Under the pieces are notes generated by a model. It made no database searches. It had not been told where the DNA came from and saw only the letters and a list, made by a program, of their open reading frames with translations. From the NCBI GenBank assembly GCA_964634465.1, contig CAZWLY010000009.1:1-64000 (forward strand): DNA of 64,000 nucleotides. Direction: 5' to 3'. Shown piece after piece: positions 46,548-55,935 of the stretch. Made by a program: the position numbers and the translations under genes. How positions within the stretch are numbered: position 1 is the first letter of the stretch; each line of letters begins with the position of its first letter. Origin of the DNA: CAZWLY01 sp964634465 (lineage in GTDB: Bacteria > Desulfobacterota > Desulfarculia > G963662305).

Positions 46548-48431
46548 ATGGACCGAGTCAACCGCGCCGTCAAGAAAGTGCTGTTCGAGCCGATGGGCGT
46601 CTTCACCGCCGTCGATGGGGAAAGAACGCTTCTCGAGCTGGCCTTGGCGGCCGGCCTGGCCATTCGGACCGACTGCGGCGGGCAGGGCAAGTGCGGCCAG
46701 TGCCGGGTCAAGGTCTCGCCTCCGGAAAGCTTCTCGCCGCTGACCGAAATCGAGTCCGAGACGCTCTCGGCCGAGGAGTTGGCGGCCGGGTTCCGGTTGG
46801 CCTGCCAGACCAAGCCTTTCGGCCGGGCCACGGTGAGCGTGCCGGAGGGGGTGATGGACTCCGGCCAGGCCCTGGGCAAGACAGGGCTGGACGGGCGCTT
46901 CGTCGTCCGGCCCATGGTCGAGCGGATCGTCCTGCCCGGAGAGCCGGCCGTCTCTGAAGGCCGGGCGGACGATCTGGCCTCGCTGATCGGCGATCGGATC
47001 GAGGCCGTCAGCGGCCGCCGGATCGAGCCGAGGGAGATCGCGGCGCTCAGGGATCTGAGCCGGCTCCAGGCGGCCGGCGGCGAAGTGACCCTGATCCGTC
47101 ATCGCCGCCGGGGTCTGACCGCCGTGCTGGCCGGGCGGCGTCCCAGGTCGTTGGGCCTGGCCGTGGACGTCGGTACCACCACTCTGGCCGGCTACCTGTG
47201 CGACCTGACGACCGGCCGGGTGTTGGCCTCGGCCGGGGCGGCCAATCCCCAGCGCCGCTTCGGCGAGGACGTGATCTCCCGGATCGCCCATGCCGCCGCC
47301 GAGCCCGAGGGTCTGGACGAGCTGCGCCGCCTGGTGATCGAGGCGGTCAACCGACTCTTGGCCCACTGCCTGGAAAGCACCGGGGCCAAGAGCCGGGACG
47401 TGGACGAGGTGACTCTGGTCGGCAACCCGACCATGCTCCACCTCGCCCTCGGCCTCCATCCCCGTTCGTTGGGGGTCGCGCCCTACCGGCCGGTCAGCCG
47501 GAGGATGGGCGACTTCGAGGCGGCCGAGTTGGACCTCGACCTGAACCCGGCGACCAACGTCCATGTTCTGCCGGTCATCTCCGGCTACATCGGCGGCGAC
47601 GCCGTCGGGGCCATCCTGGCCGCCCGACCCCAGGACGGCGAGGAGACGACCCTCATCGTCGATATCGGCACCAACGGCGAGTTGATCCTGGGCGATAAGC
47701 GCGGACTGTGGGCCACCAGTTGCGCCACCGGTCCGGCCCTGGAAGGCGCTCACATCTCCTGTGGGATGCGGGCCGCCGCCGGAGCCATCCATCGTTTTGA
47801 CAACGAGCCCGGTTCGCCGGGCCTGGTCTATGAGGTGGTGGGCGGGCGGGAGCGCCGCCCGGCCGGGCTGTGCGGTTCCGGCGTCATCGACCTGGCGGCG
47901 GCGCTTCGCCGGAACGGGGCCTTGCTCGAGAGCGGCGGCTTCAACGCCGACGCTCCCGGAGTCGTCGTCGACGGCGACGGCGTCGGACGGGGCTACCTGA
48001 TCGTTCCGGCGGAGGAGACGGCCGCCGGCCGGGAGCTGGTTCTGGAGCTGAAAGACGTCCGCCAGATCCAACTGGCCAAGGCGGCGCTTCGGGCCGGGAT
48101 CGATATCCTGATGGGCGTCGCCGGGGTGGAGAGGATCGATCGACTGGTCCTGACCGGCGCCTTCGGGGCCCGGTTCGATTGGCGCAACGCCGTCGTCATC
48201 GGCATGTTGCCCCCCTCGGCCGTGGCCGGCCGGGTGGAGATCCAGGAGAACGGGGCCGGCCTGGGGGCGATAATCGCCCTCCTCGACCGGGAGGCCAGGG
48301 CCGAGGCCGGGCGGCTCAGCGAGCGGGTGACGACCGTCGATCTGGCCGCCCGACCCGAGTTCAACCAGGCCTACCTGGCAGCGATGGCCTTCCCCCCGCT
48401 GGGAGGGGAGGCGCCGGCAGAGGGGGGATAG
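46548..48431 (+). CDS. ASKHA-family corrinoid reductive activator with N-terminal [2Fe-2S] ferredoxin
   Basis: The 627-residue protein begins with a plant-type [2Fe-2S] ferredoxin domain (TDCGGQGKCGQCRVKV). A linker domain follows, then a C-terminal actin-like ATPase domain with GLAVDVGTTTLAGYL, DIGTNGEL and CGSGVIDLA. This is the RACo/RamA-like architecture that restores Co(I) on corrinoid methyl-transfer proteins using ATP. It is followed immediately by a MetH-activation-like gene. The corrinoid protein it serves is not in this window. Confidence 0.85.
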   Translation: MDRVNRAVKKVLFEPMGVFTAVDGERTLLELALAAGLAIRTDCGGQGKCGQCRVKVSPPESFSPLTEIESETLSAEELAAGFRLACQTKPFGRATVSVPEGVMDSGQALGKTGLDGRFVVRPMVERIVLPGEPAVSEGRADDLASLIGDRIEAVSGRRIEPREIAALRDLSRLQAAGGEVTLIRHRRRGLTAVLAGRRPRSLGLAVDVGTTTLAGYLCDLTTGRVLASAGAANPQRRFGEDVISRIAHAAAEPEGLDELRRLVIEAVNRLLAHCLESTGAKSRDVDEVTLVGNPTMLHLALGLHPRSLGVAPYRPVSRRMGDFEAAELDLDLNPATNVHVLPVISGYIGGDAVGAILAARPQDGEETTLIVDIGTNGELILGDKRGLWATSCATGPALEGAHISCGMRAAAGAIHRFDNEPGSPGLVYEVVGGRERRPAGLCGSGVIDLAAALRRNGALLESGGFNADAPGVVVDGDGVGRGYLIVPAEETAAGRELVLELKDVRQIQLAKAALRAGIDILMGVAGVERIDRLVLTGAFGARFDWRNAVVIGMLPPSAVAGRVEIQENGAGLGAIIALLDREARAEAGRLSERVTTVDLAARPEFNQAYLAAMAFPPLGGEAPAEGG

Positions 48432-49121
48432 GTGCAGATCCTGACCGACATCGCCTTTGATTACTCTCTCGAACGAGTCGTCGAGATCGTCTCCAGAGGC
48501 CGGGATCTGCCCGACCTGGAGGCTGAAACCCGGTGGGCAATGGACAGGCTCAAAGAGCTGTGGCGGCCCAGGGCGATCGTCGAGCGCGTTGCGGTCAAGG
48601 GGCAGGCGGGCGACAAGGTGACGGTGGGCCGCTTCGACGGCGACGAGACGGTCATGACCCTCGGCCCCAAGGCCCATCTCCTGGCCCCGGCCAGGGAGGC
48701 GCTTGTCTGCGTGTCCACCATCGGGTCGGAGGTGGAGGCCAGGGCCAAGCAGTTGGCCCAGGACGGAGAGATGATGAAGTCCTATCTGCTGGACCAGGTG
48801 GGGGTCATCGCCTTGAGCGAGATCGGCGTCGCCTTCCGCCGCCTGGCCGAGAGGGAGGCGGCCAAGCGCGGTTGGGGGGTCAGCCCGTCGCTGTCGCCCG
48901 GCTCGCTGATCGGCTGGGAGCTTTCCGGTCAGCGGGAGTTGTGCTCGCTGGTCGATCTTACGGCCATCGGCGTCGAGTTGAACCAGACCGATATCCTGAT
49001 TCCGTTCAAATCGGCTTCGGCTCTGGTCGGGCTGGGGCCGGACTACGAGGACAAGACGGTCGGGTCGGTCTGCCACTGGTGCCACCACCGCCGCGAGTGT
49101 TGGCGGCGCTGGAGCAAGTGA
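48432..49121 (+). CDS. MetH-activation-like (cobalamin reactivation) protein
   Basis: The 229-residue protein resembles the AdoMet-binding reactivation domain of cobalamin-dependent methionine synthase. SPSLSPGSLIGWELSGQREL-type segments and the central LLDQVGVIALSEIG helix support this. It ends with CHWCHHRREC, a cysteine cluster (C-x2-C-x5-C) not found in the usual MetH domain. GTG directly follows the ASKHA stop codon, so the two are co-translated. It probably acts with the ASKHA ATPase in reactivation of a corrinoid enzyme. Confidence 0.78.
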   Translation: MQILTDIAFDYSLERVVEIVSRGRDLPDLEAETRWAMDRLKELWRPRAIVERVAVKGQAGDKVTVGRFDGDETVMTLGPKAHLLAPAREALVCVSTIGSEVEARAKQLAQDGEMMKSYLLDQVGVIALSEIGVAFRRLAEREAAKRGWGVSPSLSPGSLIGWELSGQRELCSLVDLTAIGVELNQTDILIPFKSASALVGLGPDYEDKTVGSVCHWCHHRRECWRRWSK

Positions 49122-49256
49122 ACGTCGCTCCCGCCCCGGCTCGCCGCCTGGTTCTGGCTTGAGATAGCGTTTCGGCCGGACCCGACCGCCGGCCGATCCC
49201 AGGGAGACGACAATTTTCTTGACCGCGCTGGACGCGTGGTGTAGCGTGTACCTATT

Positions 49257-49262
49257 GTATAC
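49257..49262 (+). promoter_or_regulatory. Possible FCD-type GntR half-site pair
   Basis: GTATAC matches the GTM-KAC core of FCD-family operators. No conserved -10/-35 pair is visible nearby, so the assignment is weak. Confidence 0.25.
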
Positions 49263-49362
49263 TTAGCGTATTGAACAGGCGGCTGGCGGCGGAGCGGCGC
49301 TGCGGGTCGGGAAGTAGATTATCTTAGAATAACAAGCAAGTTACCACTATAGGCGGCCGGAG

Positions 49363-50085
49363 ATGACCCACAACTTGGCCCAGTCGAGACCCAAGGGGAC
49401 GGCGAGACAGGTCTACGACGGGCTTCGCACCCGCATCCTGGAGGCCTCGTTGCCGCCGGGCGAGGACCTCGACGAGGCCACCCTGGTCGAGATGTACGGC
49501 GTCTCCCGGACGCCGGTCCGGGAGGCCTTGATCCGGCTGGCCTCGGAGGGGTTGGTCGAGCTGCTGCCCCACCGCGGGGCGCGGGTGGCCGCCCTCAACT
49601 TCACCGACATCCCCCAATACTTTGAATCCCTCGACCTCCTCCAGAGGGCGGCCACCCGCTGGGCGGCGTCCCGCAGGAGCGACGAGGACCTGAAAGAGAT
49701 CGACCGGGCCCGGAAGAGCTTCGAGCGCCGGGCCAGGCAGGAAGACACCCTGGCCATGACCGAGGCCAACCACGACTTCCACGCCGCCATCGGCCGGGCG
49801 TCGGGCAATGACTATATCGCCCGGGCCTACCTCCGACTGCTCGACGAGGGCCTGCGGGTGGCCAGGTTGAGCTACGCCCATGAGGTGCCGGAGAGCGAAG
49901 GCCGGATCAAGCACATCGACATCACCATCGACGATCACCGCTTGCTCCAGGAATACATCGCCGCCCGGGACGCCGACCGGGCCGAGGCTCTGGCCGGCGA
50001 GCACACCGAACGTTTCCGGCAGCGGATCATCACCTTCTTCAGCCAGACCCTGGCCCCTGAGGTGGCGATTACGATCAAGAATTGA
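49363..50085 (+). CDS. GntR family transcriptional regulator (FCD subfamily)
   Basis: The 240-residue protein has a GntR winged helix (about residues 10-75, RQVYDGLRTRILEASLPPGE, then YGVSRTPVREALIRLASEG) and a C-terminal FCD ligand domain with metal-site residues (NHDFHAAIGRASGN). It stands just upstream of the TRAP genes and probably controls them. A GTATAC palindrome about 100 bases upstream of its start is a possible FCD-type operator (GTM-KAC). Confidence 0.87.
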   Translation: MTHNLAQSRPKGTARQVYDGLRTRILEASLPPGEDLDEATLVEMYGVSRTPVREALIRLASEGLVELLPHRGARVAALNFTDIPQYFESLDLLQRAATRWAASRRSDEDLKEIDRARKSFERRARQEDTLAMTEANHDFHAAIGRASGNDYIARAYLRLLDEGLRVARLSYAHEVPESEGRIKHIDITIDDHRLLQEYIAARDADRAEALAGEHTERFRQRIITFFSQTLAPEVAITIKN

Positions 50086-50271
50086 AGGAGAAGACGCCGG
50101 CCTGGTCCGGGGGGCGGGCCGGGAAGCGATTTAAAGGAGGGCTTGGGCTCTTCCGCCTGGGCGGGCGGCCCACGAGAGATGGAGAACGGCGTCGGTCGGC
50201 CGAGAGACGGCGTCCGACCCCGATTGGCGTCACTGTAAGGTCTGTCAACAAAAACGAGGGAGGGAGTAATA

Positions 50272-51264
50272 ATGAGGAAAGCTGTCGTTTTAATTTTGGC
50301 GTTGGTGTTTGTCCTGGTCGGAGTCACCGGCGCTTTGGCCAAGACCAAATGGGACATGCACCTCAACTACCCGGCCGGCAACTTCCACTCCAAAGGCGCT
50401 CAGGAGTTTGCCAATCGGGTCAAGGCGGCGACCAACGGCGAGTTGGAGATCGTGCTCCATCCCGGCGCCGCCCTGGGCTTCAAGGGCCCGGAGCTTCTCA
50501 GGGCCGTGGCCGAGGGCCAGTTGGCCATCGCCGAGGTGCCGACCGGCATGGTCGAGGGCGACGCGCCCATCCTGGCCTTGACCGCCCAGCCGTTCATCTC
50601 CACCAACAGTTTCGAGCAGCGGCTTTTGTATTGGCTGGCCAAACCGACTTACGCCAAGGTGCTCGACAAGTTCAATCAGTTCACCCTCTACTCCTCGGTC
50701 TGGCCCTTTTCCGGCATCTACACCCAGCGGCCGATCCGGGACGTGGCCGATCTCAAGGGCCTCAAGATGCGCGTCTACGACGGCACCGGCCTGGCCTTCG
50801 GCAAGCTGACCGGCATCGCCGCCCGTAAGATGCCCTTCTCCGAGGTCTACCCGGCCATGAAGGCCGGCCTGTTGGACTCGATGTACACCTCCTCCGTCTC
50901 CGGCGTGGACGCCAAGGCCTGGGAGGTCTTGAAGTACTTTACCCGGATCAACATCGTCGGTCCGGTGAACATGATCAACGTCAACAAGGACGCCTGGAAC
51001 AAGCTGCCCAAGGACGTTCAGGCCAAGGTTCTCCAGATCGCCAAGGAGATGGAGGACGAGATGTGGAACCTGGCCGGCGACATGGACCGCAAGTCCCTCG
51101 CCATTCTGAAGAAGAACGGCATGACCGTCCTTTCGGTCGACGCCAAGTTCCGCGCTCAGCTCAACGAGGTCGGTCGGAAGCTGAGGGCGGCCTGGGCGAA
51201 GAAGGCCGGCGCCGAGGCCCAGAAGATCCTGGCCGAGTACGACCGCATCACCGGCCGCAAGTAA
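50272..51264 (+). CDS. dctP: TRAP transporter substrate-binding protein, DctP family
   Basis: The 330-residue protein has a signal peptide (about 1-23) and the TRAP solute-binding fold, with DLKGLKMRVYDGTG and EVYPAMKAGLLDSM. It captures an organic acid or related ligand in the periplasm. The ligand is not deducible, but linkage to the amidohydrolase and 5-oxoprolinase genes hints at an amide or lactam-type substrate. It is the first of three transporter genes. Confidence 0.9.
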   Translation: MRKAVVLILALVFVLVGVTGALAKTKWDMHLNYPAGNFHSKGAQEFANRVKAATNGELEIVLHPGAALGFKGPELLRAVAEGQLAIAEVPTGMVEGDAPILALTAQPFISTNSFEQRLLYWLAKPTYAKVLDKFNQFTLYSSVWPFSGIYTQRPIRDVADLKGLKMRVYDGTGLAFGKLTGIAARKMPFSEVYPAMKAGLLDSMYTSSVSGVDAKAWEVLKYFTRINIVGPVNMINVNKDAWNKLPKDVQAKVLQIAKEMEDEMWNLAGDMDRKSLAILKKNGMTVLSVDAKFRAQLNEVGRKLRAAWAKKAGAEAQKILAEYDRITGRK

Positions 51265-51393
51265 TCCGCCCGGCCGGGCCTTCGGGTCCGGCCGGCTTGG
51301 CTGAAACCGACTATCGTTCCCGGCGGGGAGCGGGCCGTAGTGCCGGGCGCGCTACGGCCCCGCTCCACGCCCGGACGCCGCAGCGGTGCAGAG

Positions 51394-51897
51394 ATGGACA
51401 CTTTCGTTAGAATCGCCGATAAGCTGAGTGACTGGATGGCCCGGATTTCGGCCGTGATCCTGGCCTTGATGGCGCTCGTGATTCTGGTCGAGATATTTCT
51501 GTGGAACTTTTTTCAGGCCACCACGCTCATCGCCGACGAATACTCGGCCTACGGCCTGGCGGCGATCATCTTTCTGGCGGCCGGCTACTGCCTAAAAGAG
51601 AAGGGACACATCAGGATCACCCTGATCCTGGGCTTTTTGCCGCCGCGCCTGAACAGAATCGTCACCTTCGTCGCCACCCTGGCGGCGACGATCTTCATGG
51701 GGTATTTGTGGTGGTACCTCTACAAGATGCTGGCGGCCGCCTACCGCTACGATTCCACCTCGGGCACGCTGACCGAAACGCCGCTGTGGATTCCCCAGTT
51801 GGTGATGCTCGTCGGCGCGGCCGCCTTCCTGCTCCAGCTAGCGGCCAGCACCATCAAAACGTTCAAGGCCATCGGCAGCGGTGAGGAGGTCTTCTGA
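51394..51897 (+). CDS. dctQ: TRAP transporter small permease, DctQ family
   Basis: The 167-residue protein has four predicted transmembrane helices and typical DctQ segments (TTLIADEYSAYGLAAIIFLA and KGHIRITLIL). Its stop overlaps the dctM ATG (TGATG). The start was chosen at the first ATG with a charged N-terminus followed by the first helix; an in-frame extension upstream is not protein-like. Confidence 0.88.
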   Translation: MDTFVRIADKLSDWMARISAVILALMALVILVEIFLWNFFQATTLIADEYSAYGLAAIIFLAAGYCLKEKGHIRITLILGFLPPRLNRIVTFVATLAATIFMGYLWWYLYKMLAAAYRYDSTSGTLTETPLWIPQLVMLVGAAAFLLQLAASTIKTFKAIGSGEEVF

Positions 51898-53207
51898 TGG
51901 AAGCCGATATCCTGACCATGTCGATCTTGACCTTTGGGGTGCTCTTTCTTTGCCTGGGCTCCGGAGTGTGGGTCGGTTTCTCCCTGTTCATCGTCGGCCT
52001 GATCGGGATGAGCGTCTTCTCCACGCTGCCGGCCGGGAACAACATGGCTTCCTCTGTTTGGGCCACGGTGGAGAAATGGGAGTACGTCGCCTTGCCGCTG
52101 TTCATCCTGATGGGTGAAATACTATTCAGATCAGGCACTTCCGAACGGCTGTTCAACTCCCTGGTGCCCTGGCTGTACCGGATGCCGGGCGGGCTGTTGT
52201 TGATGAACATCGTCGCCTGCACCCTTTTCGCCGCCGTGTCCGGCTCCTCGGCCGCCACCACGGCCACCGTGGGGAGGATCACCCTGGCCGAGTTCAAGAA
52301 ACTCGGCTACGACAAGCGAATGGCCATGGGTTCGCTGGCCGGCGCGGGCACGCTCGGCTTTCTGATTCCGCCCAGCCTGATCATGATCGTCTACGCCATC
52401 CTGGCCGAGGTGAGCGTGGGCAAGATGTTCATCGCCGGCATCCTGCCCGGGTTGCTGCTGGCCGGGGTGTACATCCTCTACATTCTCTACCGCGGCCTGC
52501 GTAACCCCGACATCGCGCCCCGGATCAAGGAGACCTACACCTGGAAGGAACGCCTGGTCGCGCTCAAGGACCTGGCGCCGACGCTGATTCTGATCTTGAT
52601 GGTCCTGGGCAGCATCTACGCCGGCGTGGCCACCCCGACCGAGGCGGCCGCCCTGGGCGTCTTGGGCGCACTGGTTTTCGCCATCATCAACCGCCAGATG
52701 ACCTGGCGGGCCTTTTTCGAGGCGCTCATGGGCGCGGTCAAGACCAACGCCATGATCATGATGATCGTGATCGGGGCCGGTTTCCTCTCCCGGGTGATGG
52801 GCTTCCTGGGCATCCCGGCGGCCATCACCCAGGCCATCACCGAGATGAACCTCTCGCCCTACACCCTGATGCTCCTGCTGGGCGGGGTCTATGTCGTCCT
52901 GGGCTGCCTGTTGGACGGCTTCTCGATCGTTGTCATGACTCTGCCCATCGCCTTGCCGGTGGTCACCGCGGCCGGGTTCGACCCGATCTGGTTCGGCATC
53001 TACCTGATCCTGATGGTCGAGGTCAGCCAGATCACTCCGCCGGTCGGCTTCAACCTGTTCGTCATCCAGGGCCTGACCGGCGAGCCGATCATGAAGATAG
53101 CCCGGTACTCGCTGCCGTTCTTCTTCTTGATGCTTTTGACTACGGCCGTCCTGACCATCTTCCCCAAGATCGCGCTGGTCTTGCCGCAATACATGGTGGC
53201 CAAGTGA
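51897..53207 (+). CDS. dctM: TRAP transporter large permease, DctM family
   Basis: The 436-residue protein has about twelve hydrophobic segments. The DctM signature areas GSSAATTATVGRI and GTLGFLIPPSLIMIVYAIL are clear, as is PVGFNLFVIQGLTG. It is the transport channel of the Na+-coupled TRAP system. Translationally coupled to dctQ. Confidence 0.92.
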   Translation: MEADILTMSILTFGVLFLCLGSGVWVGFSLFIVGLIGMSVFSTLPAGNNMASSVWATVEKWEYVALPLFILMGEILFRSGTSERLFNSLVPWLYRMPGGLLLMNIVACTLFAAVSGSSAATTATVGRITLAEFKKLGYDKRMAMGSLAGAGTLGFLIPPSLIMIVYAILAEVSVGKMFIAGILPGLLLAGVYILYILYRGLRNPDIAPRIKETYTWKERLVALKDLAPTLILILMVLGSIYAGVATPTEAAALGVLGALVFAIINRQMTWRAFFEALMGAVKTNAMIMMIVIGAGFLSRVMGFLGIPAAITQAITEMNLSPYTLMLLLGGVYVVLGCLLDGFSIVVMTLPIALPVVTAAGFDPIWFGIYLILMVEVSQITPPVGFNLFVIQGLTGEPIMKIARYSLPFFFLMLLTTAVLTIFPKIALVLPQYMVAK

Positions 53208-53331
53208 ACCGAAGGGGCGGCTGTTCGAGCCGGCGGCGGGATTGGAGAAAAAGATGATTTCTCGGCCGGGACGGCGGGCTTCTTTACCCGAGCGGGTTGG
53301 TTGGTCGATCGTCCCTCAGAGGAGATGAGCG

Positions 53332-54099
53332 ATGGCTTCGTGGTTGCAGGAACATTCCTGGCAGGATGTTGAGGATTACTTGAAGGCCGACGAGCGGATC
53401 ATGGTCCCGATCGGCTCGACCGAGCAGCACGGCCGCTTCGCTCCGCTGGGCACCGACACCTACGCCGCCGTGGCCGTGGCCGAGGACGCCAGCGACAAGA
53501 CCGGGGTGATGATCGCCCCGCCGCTGTGGTTCGGTTGGAGCCCCCACCATCTGGTCAAGCCGGGCACGATCTCGATTCGGGCCGAGGTGCTCATCGAGGT
53601 GCTGTCGGACGTGGTCGAGTCGCTGGCCGAACACGGCTTCAACAAGTTCGTCCTGATAAACGGCCACCGCATCGTAAACGTATCCTGGATGCAGATCGCG
53701 GCCGAACGATGCCAGCGGGAGTACGGGGTCAGGGCGGTCATCTTTGATCTGGCCTACATGAGCAAGGAGATCGTGGGCGAGCTGGGTTTCGGACCGATCG
53801 GCCACGCCGAGGAGATCGAGATTTCCCACCTGCTCTTTGCCCAGCCCGATCTGGTCGATCTCAGCCGGGCCAAGGACAACCCCCACCCGGAGAGACTGCA
53901 CTACCACCTCGACCCCCACGATCCCAGAGACACCCTGTGCTACGTGCCGGCGACCAAGGAGGATATGACCTCGATCTTCGAGACCGCCGGCGACACCGTG
54001 GGCGGTTGCCCGACTGCCTCCTCGGCCGAGAAGGGGCGGCGGTATCACGATCATCTGGTCAAGCGGATGGTCGAGGTCTTGGCTTCGATGAAGGCCTGA
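53332..54099 (+). CDS. Creatininase-family amidohydrolase
   Basis: The 255-residue protein has the family opening VPIGSTEQHGRFAPLGTDTY, which places the metal-binding Glu, His and Asp. The later NGHRIVN and GHAEEIEIS segments match the conserved NGHGGN and HAxExETS motifs with substitutions. It may be a creatinine amidohydrolase or a related amide hydrolase that acts on a compound imported by the TRAP system. It is preceded by a 124-base gap and followed by a strong terminator. Confidence 0.85.
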   Translation: MASWLQEHSWQDVEDYLKADERIMVPIGSTEQHGRFAPLGTDTYAAVAVAEDASDKTGVMIAPPLWFGWSPHHLVKPGTISIRAEVLIEVLSDVVESLAEHGFNKFVLINGHRIVNVSWMQIAAERCQREYGVRAVIFDLAYMSKEIVGELGFGPIGHAEEIEISHLLFAQPDLVDLSRAKDNPHPERLHYHLDPHDPRDTLCYVPATKEDMTSIFETAGDTVGGCPTASSAEKGRRYHDHLVKRMVEVLASMKA

Positions 54100-54130
54100 G
54101 CGGCAAAGATTTTCCTGGTCGTTCGCAGCG

Positions 54131-54164
54131 CGGCTCCGACCCCGGCGGTCGGAGCCGTTTTTTT
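54131..54164 (+). terminator. Rho-independent terminator of the TRAP-amidohydrolase operon
   Basis: CGGCTCCGACC and GGTCGGAGCCG form a perfect 11-bp stem with a 5-base loop, followed by seven T residues. Confidence 0.95.
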
Positions 54165-54224
54165 GGCGGGTCCTGGTCGCAATCACGAACGCCGCGGCCA
54201 AAGCCGGCCCAGGTTCCGAGGCGC

Positions 54225-54253
54225 TTGGTTGGCTGATTAGTATCGAGTATAAT
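54225..54253 (+). promoter_or_regulatory. Promoter of the cNMP-binding protein gene
   Basis: TTGGTT, a 17-base spacer and a perfect TATAAT. It lies about 90 bases before the start codon. Confidence 0.6.
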
Positions 54254-54345
54254 AATGCAAATAGGCCAGCGTCGGCGGTCAGGGGTCGCCTTGGGTCGCC
54301 CGGCGGTCAACATCCGGCTCGGTCCTTTTGGGGGAAGGGGGTCCC

Positions 54346-54783
54346 ATGATTATTCGGGAAGCCGATCTTTTCCATGGCATGAGCGAGGAAGTGGTCGACG
54401 AGTTGATCAAGGTAATGACTGTCGAGTCATACCAGGCCGGTGACGTCGTCTTCAAGGAGGGCGATCCGGCCGACAGCTTCTACATCATCGAAAAAGGGGC
54501 GCTCAACCTGAACGTGGCCGCGGCCGGCGGGGTGATGCATGTGGCCAAGCGACCCGGCGAGGCGGTGGGCTGGTCGAGTCTGGCCGGCCGGGAGGTCTAC
54601 TCGGCCTCGGTGGAGTGCATCGAGCCGACCCGGCTGATCAGGATCAACAAGGACAAGCTGGATGTGGTGCTTAGGAGGTATCCGGCCAGCGGGCTGCTGT
54701 TCTATAAGCGGCTGGCCGGGGTGATCGGCGAGCGGCTGATCCAGTGCCACTCGGCCCTGGCCGAGTGCCAGATAGGACAATAG
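54346..54783 (+). CDS. Cyclic nucleotide-binding domain protein
   Basis: The 145-residue protein is a single cNMP-binding (Crp/FNR-type sensory) domain, ESYQAGDVVFKEGDPADSFYII with a following EKGALNL. It lacks the helix-turn-helix that would make it a transcription factor. It probably senses cAMP/cGMP or only has the fold, and should act by protein interaction. The ATG start follows AAGGGGG. Confidence 0.85.
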   Translation: MIIREADLFHGMSEEVVDELIKVMTVESYQAGDVVFKEGDPADSFYIIEKGALNLNVAAAGGVMHVAKRPGEAVGWSSLAGREVYSASVECIEPTRLIRINKDKLDVVLRRYPASGLLFYKRLAGVIGERLIQCHSALAECQIGQ

Positions 54784-54990
54784 ATTCTCTTCGCGGCGGC
54801 CGCCGCCGGCTCGACCCGCCGGGCGGTGGTCGTTCGCTCGGGGGAGGGTGGAGGAGCGGCCGTCGGCGAAGTCTATCCGCCGGGGGGCGTCCCGTTTCTT
54901 TTCATCCCGGCCGGGATCGTCCGGATGTCCCACCTTTTCAGATCGTCGAGGCGGCCTCGGCTCTGATCGGAGCCGGGGCTGAATCTTGGC

Positions 54991-55935
54991 TCACTTCAGC
55001 GCCGCCCGCACCCGATCCAGCTTGGCTTCATACTCCTTCACCGCCCGGTGGGCCGCGGCCAGATCGATCCTCTCGAAACGGACCGTCTCTCCCGGCCGGG
55101 CCTGGGCGAGACGGTCCAGGTCCGGGGTGATGACGGTGGCGATCTTGGCGTAGCCGCCCACGGTCTGCTCGACCAGGAGGACGATCGGCAGGCCGTCGGC
55201 CGGAATCTGGACCGCGCCGGGCAGGCTGGGCTCGGAGATGATCGAGCGGGGCGCTCCCTCCTTGAGGGGAACCTCGGGGCCCTCCAAGCGGTAGCCCATC
55301 CGGTCGGCCTTGGCGCTGATGGTATACGCGCTGTCGAAGAAGACGGCCAGGCCGTGGTCGAAGAAGTCGTCCTGGGGGCCGGGTACGGCCCGGAGGGTGA
55401 TCTCCTTGGCGAAGGCGGGGCGCAATTCGACCGGCAGTGACCTGCTCACGCCGCTCGGGGCGGCCTCGCCCCGGGGCAGGACGTCGCCTCGGGTCAGGTT
55501 GCGGCCCTTGAAGCCGCCGATCTTGCCGCCGACGTAGGTCGAGCGGCTGCCCATCACCTCGGGGACGGCGATGCCTCCGGTGACGGCCAGATAGCCGCGA
55601 AGCCCGCTCTTGGCCGGTTTGACGGCGATGACGTCGCTCGGCTCGACGGCGAAGGAACTCCAGGAGGCGACCGGCCGGTCGTTGAGAGTCACCGGCATTT
55701 CCGCGCCGGTGACGGCCGCTTCGGCCGGGGCCAGGACTTCCAGCTTGGCCCCCATGAAGGTCATCTCGATTACGGCCGCCCCCTCGGGGTTGCCGACCAG
55801 CAGGTTGGCCGTCCGAAGGGCGAACCTGTCCAGGCCGCCGGAGACGGGCACACCGAATTGCTGGTAGCCGTAGCGCCCCAAATCCTGGACGGTGGCCAGG
55901 GGACCCGGTTCCAAGACCTTGAACATGTCCTTCAT
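54991..55935 (-). CDS. pxpC: 5-oxoprolinase subunit C (biotin-dependent carboxyltransferase fold)
   Basis: The 314-residue protein is recognised by the opening FKVLEPGPLATVQDLGRYGY and the later VLLVEQTVGGYAKIATVI. With PxpA and PxpB it hydrolyses 5-oxoproline to glutamate using ATP. It follows pxpB with a four-base overlap on the minus strand, so the three genes are one operon (pxpA-pxpB-pxpC). Confidence 0.9.
   Translation of the reverse strand: MKDMFKVLEPGPLATVQDLGRYGYQQFGVPVSGGLDRFALRTANLLVGNPEGAAVIEMTFMGAKLEVLAPAEAAVTGAEMPVTLNDRPVASWSSFAVEPSDVIAVKPAKSGLRGYLAVTGGIAVPEVMGSRSTYVGGKIGGFKGRNLTRGDVLPRGEAAPSGVSRSLPVELRPAFAKEITLRAVPGPQDDFFDHGLAVFFDSAYTISAKADRMGYRLEGPEVPLKEGAPRSIISEPSLPGAVQIPADGLPIVLLVEQTVGGYAKIATVITPDLDRLAQARPGETVRFERIDLAAAHRAVKEYEAKLDRVRAALK

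Noticed and set aside
46017..49088. Very long antisense reading frame on the minus strand, over 1000 codons
   Set aside because: It covers the ASKHA and MetH-activation genes in antisense. The product is rich in Arg, Gly, Pro and Asp with no domain pattern, as expected from the shadow of a high-GC gene.
54328..54345. Extra N-terminal residues MGEGGP on the cNMP-binding protein
   Set aside because: The ribosome-site-like AAGGGGG would then be inside the coding region. The ATG at 54346 has it in the right place.
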